NCBI RefSeq assembly: GCF_900104725.1
Contig: NZ_LT629758.1
Span: 10,024,001-10,088,000 of the forward strand
DNA: 64,000 bases
Origin: Actinoplanes derwentensis
GTDB taxonomy: Bacteria; Actinomycetota; Actinomycetes; Mycobacteriales; Micromonosporaceae
Direction: 5' to 3'
Under the pieces are notes generated by a model. That model made no database searches. It saw only the letters and a list, made by a program, of their open reading frames with translations, and had not been told where the DNA came from. Shown in pieces: positions 17,001-24,886 of this stretch. The translations under genes and the position numbers were made by a program. Every line of letters starts with the position of its first letter. Position 1 is the stretch's first letter.

Positions 17001-17746
17001 ACCTGATCGAGGGCCACGAGACCGATCGGGTCACCTACTCGCAGACGCAGCAAGCACCGCAGCCGGTGTTCACCAGCCCGGAGTGGTCCGGTTCGGAGAA
17101 GGGCGGCCGCCGCTACTCCCCGTTCACGATCAACGTCGAGCGCCTCAAGCCGTGGCACACGATCACCGGCCGCCAGCACTTCTTCATCGAGCACGACTGG
17201 GTGGCCGAACTCGGCGAGCAACTGCCGGCGTTCCGGCCGCCGCTGAACATGGCCCGGCACTTCGGCAAGCCCGGCGACGCCGTCGACGGGGGAGTGACGG
17301 TACGGTTCCTGACCCCGCACGCCAAATGGTCGATCCACTCGATGTACCACGACAACGAGCTCATGCTGGCGCTGTCGCGGGGCGGCCCGGTGATCTGGAT
17401 GAGCGTCCAGGACGCCGCCAAGATCGGGGTCCGCGACAACGACTGGGTCGAGGCCCACAACCGCAACGGCGTCGTCGTGGCCCGCGCCGTGGTCTCCCAC
17501 CGGATGCCCGAGGGCACCGTCTTCCAGTACCACTCGCCGGAACGCACGGTGAACGTCCCCAAGGCCGAGAAGTCCGGTAAACGCGGCGGCTACCACAACT
17601 CGATGACCCGGCTGCTGATCAAACCGACCCACCTGGCCGGCGGGCACGCCCAGCTCACCTACGCCTTCAACTACTACGGCCCGATCGGCAGCCAGCGCGA
17701 CGAGATCACCGTGATCCGCCGCCGTACGCAGGAGGTGCAGTACTGA
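14087..17746 (+). CDS. narG: Respiratory nitrate reductase alpha subunit NarG
   Basis: Catalytic Mo-bis-MGD subunit that reduces nitrate to nitrite at the inner face of the membrane. 1219 residues from GTG 14087, chosen for its AGGAG ribosome site at 6 nt and a context matching the narK2 start. The [4Fe-4S] FS0 ligands are His69, Cys73, Cys77 and Cys112 (THGVNCTGSCSWN, GCPRGASFSWYEYS), with the same 4-4-35 spacing as E. coli NarG. The Mo ligand Asp242 lies in FYDWYADLP. Full family length, no frameshift. The stop overlaps the narH ATG by one base. DosR-like boxes lie upstream. Confidence 0.97.
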   Translation: MSAQRMPDAAQHPTTDHVPGAAPLLAARRFLTRETVGDHGRTLHRVDDSEWDAFYRDRWRYDKVVRSTHGVNCTGSCSWNVFVKDGLITWEHQATDYPTTGPDSPDYEPRGCPRGASFSWYEYSPSRVRHPYLRGVLAEMFREARQRLGDPVAAWAEIVETPLKAQAYKSQRGRGGFVRASWEEAIELMAAAHVYTVKKYGPDRVVGFSPIPAMSMASFAAGTRYHALLGGTLLSFYDWYADLPIASPQIWGDQTDVPEAGDWWNATYLMMWGSNIPVTRTPDAHFLAEARYKGTKVVAVSPDYADNVKFADDWLAPHPGTDGALAMAMGHVILTEFFRDREVPYFTDYVRRYTDLPFLVTIVDGKADRFLTAADLGEADGEHKTVLIDSRTGELIVPHGSLGHRYGEPGTWNLDLGGVVPALGVDSDEAAEIEMARFDIGDTEGGTTIRRGVPVRRIGEHLVTTVFDLVMATYGVKRGDLPGEWPTGYDDADSPNTPAWQEKITGVDATLAARIGREFARNAERSNGRSMIVLGAGANQWFHSDMTYRAFISLVTLTGCQGVNGGGWAHYVGQEKARPITGQQHMSFAFDWQRPMRHQASTPFWYLHTDQWRYERIPADELSSPLGTGRFAGMAFADTVAAAQRMGWSPGHPFFNRNPLDLATDAAEAGKPVQQYVVESLTDGSLKPVAEDPDDPANFPRCLTLWRANLLGSSGKGNEYFMRHLLGVDGTATATECGPGERPRDVTWRDDAPVGKLDLLTALDFRMTNTGLHSDLVLPAATWYEKHDISTTDMHPFVHAFSPAVEPPGDAHTDYDTFLALADKVSELAVTHLGTRIDVLAAPLQHDTPDELAMPSGRVRDWKFGECDPVPGRTMPKLIEIERDYTLIGAKMRTVGPLMDKLGTTTKAITVDVTTEVDYLKHQNGVIDGRPSLATADRMCEAILSFSGTTNGRVAHAGFEELEKRTGQKFTDLIEGHETDRVTYSQTQQAPQPVFTSPEWSGSEKGGRRYSPFTINVERLKPWHTITGRQHFFIEHDWVAELGEQLPAFRPPLNMARHFGKPGDAVDGGVTVRFLTPHAKWSIHSMYHDNELMLALSRGGPVIWMSVQDAAKIGVRDNDWVEAHNRNGVVVARAVVSHRMPEGTVFQYHSPERTVNVPKAEKSGKRGGYHNSMTRLLIKPTHLAGGHAQLTYAFNYYGPIGSQRDEITVIRRRTQEVQY

Positions 17747-19341
17747 TGCGCATTCGAGCGCAGGTCGCCATGGTGATGAACCTGGACAAGTGCATCGGCT
17801 GCCACACCTGCTCGGTCACCTGCAAACAGACCTGGACCAACCGTGAGGGCACCGAGTACGTCTGGTTCAACAACGTCGAGACCAAGCCCGGCATCGGCTA
17901 CCCGAAGCACTACGAGGACCAGGAACGCTGGAAGGGCGGCTGGAAACTCGACAACAAGGGCCGCCTGGTGCTGCGCAGCGGCGGCCGTGCCAAGCGGCTG
18001 TCCCGGATCTTCGCCAACCCCGACCTGCCGACCATCGACGACTACTACGAACCGGCCACCTTCGACAAGGACATCCTGGTCAACGCGCCGGCCGGCCTGA
18101 CCGACACCCCGGTCAAGCAACCGTACTCGACACTGACCGGCGAGCCGATGGCCATCACCTGGGGCGCCAACTGGGAAGACTCGCTCGGCGGCGACACCTT
18201 CGACCAGGACCCGAACCTGAAGAACATGACCGAGAAGGTCCAGTTCGAGTTCGAGAAGACCTTCATGTTCCACCTGCCGCGCATCTGCGAGCACTGTCTC
18301 AACCCGGCGTGCGTCTCGGCGTGCCCGTCCGGCGCCATGTACAAGCGCGAGGAGGACGGCATCGTCCTGGTCGACCAGGACCGCTGCCGTGGCTGGCGGA
18401 TGTGCGTGTCGGCGTGCCCGTACAAGAAGGTCTACGTCAACCACGCCACCGGCAAGGCCGAGAAGTGCACCTTCTGCTTCCCACGGATCGAGGCCGGACA
18501 ACCGACCATCTGCTCCGAGACGTGTGTCGGGCGCCTGCGCTACCTGGGCATTCTCTGGTACGACGAGGATGCCGTCCTGGCCGCGGCATCGGTTCCCGAC
18601 GAGGGCCTGCTGGACGCCCAGCGCGCCGTCTTCCTGGACCCCCACGACCCGGCAGTGCAGCAGGCCGCCCGCGACGCCGGCCACCCGGACGAGTGGATCG
18701 AGGCCGCGAAGGCGTCGCCGGTGTGGAAACTGATCAGCGAGTACCGGATCGCGCTGCCGCTGCACCCGGAGTACCGGACACTGCCGATGGTCTGGTACGT
18801 GCCGCCGCTGTCCCCGGTCCTGGACGCTGTGGGCGCCGCCGGCCGCGACGACACCAACGCCGACGACATCTTCCACACCATCGACGACCTGCGGATCCCC
18901 GTCGCATACCTGGCGTCGCTGTTCACCGCCGGCGACACCGCGACCGCTGGCGGCGTGCTGATGAAACTGGCCGCGATGCGCTCCTACATGCGGGCCCGCA
19001 CCCTGGACGGCACCGTCGCGAGCGACCTGCTCGACGGCATCGGCATGACCGGCGAGCAGGTCGAAGCCATGTACCGGCTGCTGGCCATCGCCAAATACGA
19101 CGAGCGTTACGTCATCCCGGCGGCGCACGCCAAGGACGCGGCGGCGCTCGAGGCGCAGGCCGCCGCGAACGGCGACTGCTCGCTCGATTGCGAGGGCGGT
19201 CCGGGCATGGGCGGCGACGCTGCGGCCGAGCGTTTCCACCTGGTCGACGCCGAGCAGGTACGGCCGGGTCGCCCGAACCTGTTCAACCGGCGCGGCGACG
19301 GCCGACTCGGGCTCAGCATCAACCCGCTGCGAGGCCGCTGA
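17746..19341 (+). CDS. narH: Respiratory nitrate reductase beta subunit NarH
   Basis: 531 residues. Electron-transfer subunit with four Fe-S clusters linking NarI haems to NarG. Cys groups are visible in order: CIGCHTCSVTC (16-26), CEHCLNPACVSACP, CRGWRMCVSACP (the Trp in place of one Cys marks the [3Fe-4S] cluster) and CTFCFPRIEAGQPTICSETC. Length and order match NarH of other actinobacteria. Start and stop codons overlap those of narG and narJ by one base each, giving a tightly coupled operon. Confidence 0.97.
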   Translation: MRIRAQVAMVMNLDKCIGCHTCSVTCKQTWTNREGTEYVWFNNVETKPGIGYPKHYEDQERWKGGWKLDNKGRLVLRSGGRAKRLSRIFANPDLPTIDDYYEPATFDKDILVNAPAGLTDTPVKQPYSTLTGEPMAITWGANWEDSLGGDTFDQDPNLKNMTEKVQFEFEKTFMFHLPRICEHCLNPACVSACPSGAMYKREEDGIVLVDQDRCRGWRMCVSACPYKKVYVNHATGKAEKCTFCFPRIEAGQPTICSETCVGRLRYLGILWYDEDAVLAAASVPDEGLLDAQRAVFLDPHDPAVQQAARDAGHPDEWIEAAKASPVWKLISEYRIALPLHPEYRTLPMVWYVPPLSPVLDAVGAAGRDDTNADDIFHTIDDLRIPVAYLASLFTAGDTATAGGVLMKLAAMRSYMRARTLDGTVASDLLDGIGMTGEQVEAMYRLLAIAKYDERYVIPAAHAKDAAALEAQAAANGDCSLDCEGGPGMGGDAAAERFHLVDAEQVRPGRPNLFNRRGDGRLGLSINPLRGR

Positions 19342-19967
19342 TGAACCGCTCCGACCTGTTCCAACTGACATCGTTGCTGCTCACCTACCCCGACGAGGAA
19401 CTACTGGCGGCCGGCGACGAACTGCGCGCCGCCGCGGCCGGCGTCGACGAGCTGGAACGGTTCGTGCAGTGGCTGCTCACCGGCACCCGGACCGAGGTAC
19501 AGCGGCACTACGTGCAGACCTTCGACCTGCGCCGCCGGTCCGGGCTCTACCTCACCTACTACCTGCACGGCGACACCCGCAAACGCGGGATGGCGCTGCT
19601 CATGCTCAAGCAGCGGTACCGGGCGCACGGGCTGCACCTGGCCGACGGGGAACTGCCCGACCTGCTGCCGATCGTGCTGGAGTTCGCGGCCACCGTCGGG
19701 CCCGGCGCCGGCGAAGCCCCGCTGCGCCAGCACCGGCAGGGGATCGAGCTGCTGCGCGCGGCCCTGCACGACGCTCGTACGCCGTACGCGCTGATCCTCG
19801 ATGTCATCTGTGCCGTGCTGCCGCAACTGACCGGCGAAGATCTCGCCGCGCTCACCGCTCTGGCCTCCGACGGGCCTCCGGTGGAGACCGTAGGTCTCGA
19901 CGCGGTGGGCCTCGGGCCCGACCTGTCTCCCTACCCTGCCTGCGGAAACGCGGAGGTGTCCCGATGA
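19341..19967 (+). CDS. narJ: Nitrate reductase assembly chaperone NarJ
   Basis: 208 residues. Cytoplasmic chaperone that holds NarG for cofactor insertion before membrane attachment. It has the TorD/NarJ helical pattern, with LTSLLLTYPDEELLA at the start and YVQTFDLRRRSGLYLTYYLH, the NarJ signature. It overlaps narH by one base and narI by ATGA. Confidence 0.95.
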   Translation: MNRSDLFQLTSLLLTYPDEELLAAGDELRAAAAGVDELERFVQWLLTGTRTEVQRHYVQTFDLRRRSGLYLTYYLHGDTRKRGMALLMLKQRYRAHGLHLADGELPDLLPIVLEFAATVGPGAGEAPLRQHRQGIELLRAALHDARTPYALILDVICAVLPQLTGEDLAALTALASDGPPVETVGLDAVGLGPDLSPYPACGNAEVSR

Positions 19968-20740
19968 ACGCCCTGATCTGGATCGTGCTGCCCTACGCCT
20001 GCCTGGCCGTCTTCACGGCCGGTCACGTGTGGCGGTGGCGCCACGACCAGTTCGGCTGGACCACCCACACCAGCCAGCTGCTGGAGAATCGGCTGCTGCG
20101 GCTCGGCTCGCCGCTGTTCCACCTGGGCGCCTTCGGGGTGATCGGCGGGCACGCGATGGGCCTGCTCATCCCCGCCTCGTGGACCGCGGCCGTCGGCGTC
20201 TCCGAGCACACCTACCACCTGGTGTCGGTCACCGGCGGCACGATCACCGGAATCATGCTGGTGGTGGGCCTGGCGTTGCTGATCGCCCGCCGCTTCGTCA
20301 ACGGCCGCATCCGGCGGGTCACCACAACCATGGACAAGATCCTGTACGCCGCCCTGGCCGCCATGGTCGTGCTCGGCATGAGCGGCACCGTGGTGATCAA
20401 CCTGTTCGGCGACGGGTACGACTACCGGGAGACGATCGCCGTCTGGTTCCGTGGCATCTTCTGGTTCCAGCCCGACCCGTCGCTGATGAGCGGCGCCCCG
20501 CTGGTGTTCCAGCTGCACGCGATCGGCGGGTTCCTGTTCCTGGCGCTCTGGCCGTTCACCCGGCTCGTGCACGTTTGGTCGGCGCCGCTGGCCTACCTGT
20601 GGCGCCCGTACGTCGTCTACCGCGGCCGCCGCACACCCGCCCCCGCGCCGCAGCCGGCCCCGGCCGCCGTGCGTGACACCGCCCAGCCCACGGCCGACGC
20701 CGACACCCACGGCCAACAGGCTGTCACCACGAGATCCTGA
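19964..20740 (+). CDS. narI: Respiratory nitrate reductase gamma subunit NarI
   Basis: 258 residues. Membrane cytochrome b that oxidises menaquinol and passes electrons to NarH. Five membrane segments, with haem-ligand His in FHLGAFGVIGGHAMGLL and FQLHAIGGFLFLALWPFTRLVH. The C-terminus is a Pro/Ala-rich cytoplasmic tail somewhat longer than usual. ATGA overlap with narJ; 139 bp separate it from narK2, where a DosR-like box sits. Confidence 0.95.
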   Translation: MNALIWIVLPYACLAVFTAGHVWRWRHDQFGWTTHTSQLLENRLLRLGSPLFHLGAFGVIGGHAMGLLIPASWTAAVGVSEHTYHLVSVTGGTITGIMLVVGLALLIARRFVNGRIRRVTTTMDKILYAALAAMVVLGMSGTVVINLFGDGYDYRETIAVWFRGIFWFQPDPSLMSGAPLVFQLHAIGGFLFLALWPFTRLVHVWSAPLAYLWRPYVVYRGRRTPAPAPQPAPAAVRDTAQPTADADTHGQQAVTTRS

Positions 20741-20762
20741 CCGGCCTACCGGCCCGGCCACG

Positions 20763-20782
20763 GTCGGGACCAAAGCCCCTGG
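20763..20782 (+). promoter_or_regulatory. DosR/DevR-like box upstream of narK2
   Basis: GTCGGGACCAAAGCCCCTGG matches about 14 of 20 positions of the DevR/DosR consensus and sits ~100 bp before the narK2 start, giving narK2 a possible promoter of its own besides read-through from narGHJI. narK2 is a classic DosR target in Mycobacterium tuberculosis. Confidence 0.42.
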
Positions 20783-20879
20783 AAACCGTCGAACTGCCAC
20801 AGAAATCTCAGCCGTAAGTCCCAGCGAACAGTGCCTTCGCTCCCGAGCGGGCACCCCACGACGAGCCGTGGAGACCACC

Positions 20880-22103
20880 ATGAGCACAGTTCCACAGAAC
20901 CGGGTGAGCCAACCGGCTCGGCAGGCGACCCCACAGGCAGCGCTGATGCTGGCATTGGCGACCATCGGCTTCGCCGTCAACTTCTGGGCCTGGGCCCTGC
21001 TGAGCCCGCTCGCCACCCGATTCGCCGCCGCCCTGGACCTGACCTCGTTCGAACAGTCGCTGCTGGTCGCCGTACCGGTCGTGGTGGGCTCGCTGGGCCG
21101 CATCCCGATCGGCGCGCTCACCGACCGATTCGGCGGCCGGGTCATGTTCCCCCTCGTCTCCCTCGCCACCATCGTTCCCGTGCTCTACCTCGGACTGTCC
21201 GGCCACCAGTCGTTCCCGGCCCTGCTGACCGGCGGGTTCTTCCTCGGCATCGGCGGCACCGCCTTCGCCATCGGTGTCCCCTTCGTCAACGCCTGGTTCC
21301 CGCCGGAACGCCGCGGCCTGGCCGTCGGCGTCTTCGGCATGGGCATGGGCGGCACCGCGATCAGCGCCCTCACCACGGTCAAACTGGTCGACGCACAGAA
21401 CCTACAGACCCCGTTCCTGCTCACCGCCGCAGTCCTGGCCGTCTACGCCGCCGTCGCCTGGCTGCTGCTGCGCGACGCCCCGCAGCGCGCCACGCCGGCC
21501 ACCTCGCTGGCGGCCCGCCTGCACACCACCCTGCGGCTGCGCATCACCTGGGAGGCCTCAGCGCTGTACGCGGTCGCGTTCGGCGGCTACGTCGCCTTCT
21601 CGGTCTACCTGCCCGCCTACCTCAAGAACGCCTACGGCCTCACCCAGGCCGACGCCGCCAACCGGATGGCCGGCTTCGTTCTCCTCGCGGTCCTGATGCG
21701 CCCGATCGGCGGATGGCTGTCCGACCGGTTCGCCCCCAGCCGCGTCCTCGCCGCCGCCCTCAGCGTCGTCGCGTTCGGCGCCGTCATCCAATCCCTCACC
21801 CCCGCGCTGGCACCTGTCGGCACCGCCGCGTTCCTCGGCATGGCCGCCGCCCTCGGCACCGGCAGCGGCGCCACCTTCGCCCTGGTCGCCAAACAGGCCC
21901 CGGCCAACCAGGTCGGCTCCGTCACCGGTGTCGTCGGAGCAGCCGGCGGCCTCGGCGGCTTCGTTCCCCCACTGATCATGGGAACCATCTACGGCAGCTA
22001 CCACTCGTACGGACTCGGCCTGGCCCTGCTCGCCGTGGTCGCGCTCGCCGCCCTGCTGCTGGACCTGCTCTCCATCGGCCGCCGGGAAACCGTGATTCCA
22101 TGA
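20880..22103 (+). CDS. narK: NarK-type nitrate/nitrite MFS transporter
   Basis: 407 residues, 12 membrane segments, complete. ATG with a GGAGACC ribosome site. NarK landmarks: TIGFAVNFWAWALLSPLATR, GRIPIGALTDRFGGRVMFP, GIGGTAFAIGVPFVNAWFPP. Very similar to the transporter at 1-800. It closes the narGHJI unit and probably supplies nitrate to, or removes nitrite from, the cytoplasmic NarG site. Whether the two copies differ in direction or expression is not visible from sequence. Confidence 0.95.
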   Translation: MSTVPQNRVSQPARQATPQAALMLALATIGFAVNFWAWALLSPLATRFAAALDLTSFEQSLLVAVPVVVGSLGRIPIGALTDRFGGRVMFPLVSLATIVPVLYLGLSGHQSFPALLTGGFFLGIGGTAFAIGVPFVNAWFPPERRGLAVGVFGMGMGGTAISALTTVKLVDAQNLQTPFLLTAAVLAVYAAVAWLLLRDAPQRATPATSLAARLHTTLRLRITWEASALYAVAFGGYVAFSVYLPAYLKNAYGLTQADAANRMAGFVLLAVLMRPIGGWLSDRFAPSRVLAAALSVVAFGAVIQSLTPALAPVGTAAFLGMAAALGTGSGATFALVAKQAPANQVGSVTGVVGAAGGLGGFVPPLIMGTIYGSYHSYGLGLALLAVVALAALLLDLLSIGRRETVIP

Positions 22104-22256
22104 CAGTCGAAGACCACAGTGAGCCTGCAGGGCTTGTCGGAGTCTGCGACCAGCGGTTGGTGGATCTCCGCGAAACCGCCGTGGGCTCCGCGGCGGCGGG
22201 CGTCGGACTGCGCGTGCTGCGGCCCTGGACCGCTGCCAACCAAAGTCGGAGTTCTC

Positions 22257-22560
22257 CTACGTAGGGCTCGCCTCTGCGAGGTGCTCGATGCCGATGTTCA
22301 AGGCCGGCCACAGGATGCCACCGGGGCCTGGTCGGCGTTGCGGACGATCACCACAGGGGTGTCGCGGTCAACCAGCCGGCCGAGTCAGGTCGCGAACGGG
22401 GCGCGCAGCGGGATCGCGATCGCACCGTAGATGTGGTCGGCCGCGATATCGGTGACGGAGGAGGCCCGCGGTCGTGCCAGGTGATCGGCCGGTTCGGCCT
22501 CGCGGTCGGCCAGGCTGATCACCAGCCGGTGTCGCTCTCGAACGGGTGTTGATCGCGTCG
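22257..22560 (-). pseudogene. Rhodanese-domain relic (C-terminal part of an MBL-rhodanese-type protein)
   Basis: On the minus strand, DIAADHIYGAIAIPLRAPFAT is followed by an in-frame TGA where rhodanese-type domains have Trp, then LGRLVDRDTPVVIVRNADQ. A frameshift precedes ILWPALNIGIEHLA, which matches the usual C-terminal helix of these domains. No upstream catalytic domain is readable. The stop and frameshift show a decayed gene. The rest of the 614-bp gap between narK2 and the kinase holds nothing else I can identify. Confidence 0.6.
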
Positions 22561-22717
22561 GCGACCAGCGCGATGCCGCTCGCTGCCCATGTGCCGGACA
22601 CATCGGGTTGTGCCGATTCGATTCCGGCTCCATGGGTCGTCGGTTTGCGTTTATCGTGGGCCCGACTCAGATGCAGGAAGGCCGTCCATCTCGGGGCTGT
22701 TCGACCGGTCGGGTGAT

Positions 22718-24565
22718 TCAGGCAGTCGGTACCTTCAGGTCGGGGTCGGTGCCGAGGCGTTTGTAGGTTTCGTATGTGGCGCCGTCGTTGAGGGCGAGGT
22801 TGTCGGTGGAGCAGGTGTACGGATAGGCCTCGGACTGTTTCGGGTAGACGGTGACCGGTAGCTGTTCGCCGTTCTCGGTGATCTCGAGGGTCTGCTTGCT
22901 GACGATCTCGGTGAAGGTGAGCACGCCGTTGTCGGTGCTGGCCTGCTGGTCGCGGGTGCCGCGGATGGTCTCGGCGTACCGGTTGCCGTTGGTGGTCGCG
23001 GTCAGTGGCGTGGATCGGGTGTAGTTGTCGGTGGACTTGCCGTCCGGGTGGATCCGCCTGATGACGTCCTTGGCGCCGGTGACCGAGAAGACCTCGGTCC
23101 GGATCTTGAGTTTCTTGCTGAAGGTCACCGACTGCCAGGTGCCGACCAGGCAGTCGTCGATGACGGTGTCGTCAGGCCCCGCAGGGGCTACAGGGTTCTC
23201 CGCGGCAGTCGACGGTGGTGTCGCCTGCCCGCTCTCGGCAATGGATGGCGATCCGGCCGCCGATGGCGTCGCCTGGCTGACGGCACCGGCCTCCAGAGTG
23301 GGGCCGGTGGTCGTTTCGTTGTCCGCGATGATCAGGCCGGGATAGTAGACCGTCAGCAGGGTTGCGGAGAGCGTGAGCACGACGATCGCGGCGACGGTGA
23401 TGCCCATGGCGGGCTTCCACCGGCGGCGTGTCCCGGCAGCCGGTTCGGAATAGGCCGGGAGAGGTGTGGCATCAGTTCGCGGGGCTCCGGTCGTCCACGC
23501 CTGGGCGAGCGTGGTGGCCGTTTCCGGGATGGCGTCCTCGCCTCCGGTACCGGCGGTCACGGTCGCGTTGTCACGGTGCGGCAGGGTCGGGGATGCGAGT
23601 GTCGGCGCCGGTGCGACAGCCGTGGGGTTCAGGCCGGAGATGTTCGGGTCGTCGACGTGGCGCCGCAGGAACGGCAGCCGTGTCCGCGGGCGCGGGGCGG
23701 TGTTGCCGCCGCGTTCGGCGTTGTCGAGGATCCCGATGGCGTTCTGTAGCAGGGTGCGTGACTGCTCGATGTTCAGCCGGCGGGCCGGGTCCTTCTCCAG
23801 CAGGCCTTTGATCAGGGGCCACAGCCGTCCGGCGTGCGCCGGCGCGGCGGGTCGATGGTCGAGGACCGCCATGAGCGTGGCCGGGGTGCTGTTGCGCTGG
23901 AAAGGTGATGCGCCGGTGACCGCGGTGTACAGGGTCACCCCGAGAGCCCACAGATCGGACGCGGCGGTGGCGGGCAGCCCGTTGATCCGTTCCGGCGCCA
24001 GATACGCCGGTGAGCCGACCATCTGGCCGGTGGCGGTCAGCGCGGTCTCGTCGTAGACGGTGGCGATCCCGAAGTCGGTCAGCACCACCCGGTCCTCGGC
24101 GAGCAGGATGTTGGCCGGTTTGACGTCGCGGTGCGCCACCCCTTCACGGTGCGCCGCACGAAGCGCATCGAGCACCTGGACGCCGACCTCGGCGGCCTGC
24201 CGTTCACTGAGCAGACCCTGCGCGGCGACGACATCGGCCAGCGAGCGGCCGTCGACCAGTTCCATGACGATCCACGGACGGCCGTCCTGCTCGATCACGT
24301 CGTGGACGGTGATGATGCCGGGATGCCGCAGCCGGGCCGCCGCCTGCGCCTCCCGGATGACCCGGCGCACCACCGGATCGCTCGGATCGATCGGCCCGTC
24401 TCCGGCCGAGGGCAGCCACACCTCCTTGAGCGCCACCCGCCGCGCCAGCAGCATGTCGTCGGCCTGCCAGACCGCGCCCATCCCGCCCCGGCCGAGCATC
24501 CGGCCCAATCGGTAACGCCTTGCGACAACCCGCTCCGAGCCCGTACCGCCGACAGTCTCGCTCAT
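22718..24565 (-). CDS. Membrane Ser/Thr protein kinase, PknB-like
   Basis: 615 residues. The cytoplasmic kinase domain at ~18-270 has the Gly-rich loop LGRGGMGAVW, Lys47 in VALKEVW, catalytic loop HRDVKPANILL (Asp147) and DFG Asp164. A Pro/Thr-rich linker follows, one membrane helix at ~376-400 (MGITVAAIVVLTLSATLL), then an extracellular domain of ~200 residues with few Cys and no PASTA repeats, of unknown ligand. It is divergent from a histidine kinase cluster; no substrate is obvious. Confidence 0.92.
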   Translation of the reverse strand: MSETVGGTGSERVVARRYRLGRMLGRGGMGAVWQADDMLLARRVALKEVWLPSAGDGPIDPSDPVVRRVIREAQAAARLRHPGIITVHDVIEQDGRPWIVMELVDGRSLADVVAAQGLLSERQAAEVGVQVLDALRAAHREGVAHRDVKPANILLAEDRVVLTDFGIATVYDETALTATGQMVGSPAYLAPERINGLPATAASDLWALGVTLYTAVTGASPFQRNSTPATLMAVLDHRPAAPAHAGRLWPLIKGLLEKDPARRLNIEQSRTLLQNAIGILDNAERGGNTAPRPRTRLPFLRRHVDDPNISGLNPTAVAPAPTLASPTLPHRDNATVTAGTGGEDAIPETATTLAQAWTTGAPRTDATPLPAYSEPAAGTRRRWKPAMGITVAAIVVLTLSATLLTVYYPGLIIADNETTTGPTLEAGAVSQATPSAAGSPSIAESGQATPPSTAAENPVAPAGPDDTVIDDCLVGTWQSVTFSKKLKIRTEVFSVTGAKDVIRRIHPDGKSTDNYTRSTPLTATTNGNRYAETIRGTRDQQASTDNGVLTFTEIVSKQTLEITENGEQLPVTVYPKQSEAYPYTCSTDNLALNDGATYETYKRLGTDPDLKVPTA

Positions 24566-24886
24566 GGCGGCGAATCTATCGAATCGATGCCCTGGGATGG
24601 CACTACCGGGTCATGCCGGCTCAGCGGCAGGTCCACCCAGGCGGGCAGGTGGTCCTGCCGCCAGTGACACGACGATGGCGTCGACCCATGAGCACCGAGT
24701 GTGGGCGCCCCTTCGACGGCCCCGGCACTCACCACCCGGGCACTCAGCTACACGATCGTTCAGCGGTGACCGCATCTTCCTATCGTGAAGTTCTTTGTCT
24801 TATTCAGGACTTTAGTACCATTCTGATGTTTCACTGATCCCACTGCCCAGTTGGTGGGCTATACCCGTGTCAGGGGTGATGCGGCT
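24566..24886. other. Divergent intergenic region, 321 bp
   Basis: Lies between the start of the Ser/Thr kinase and the start of the hybrid histidine kinase. It holds the promoters for both by position. The stretch near 24770-24835 is noticeably AT-richer than the surroundings (runs such as GACTTTAGTACCATTC) and is the likeliest promoter zone, but I cannot assign clear -35/-10 boxes. No gene seen. Confidence 0.4.
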
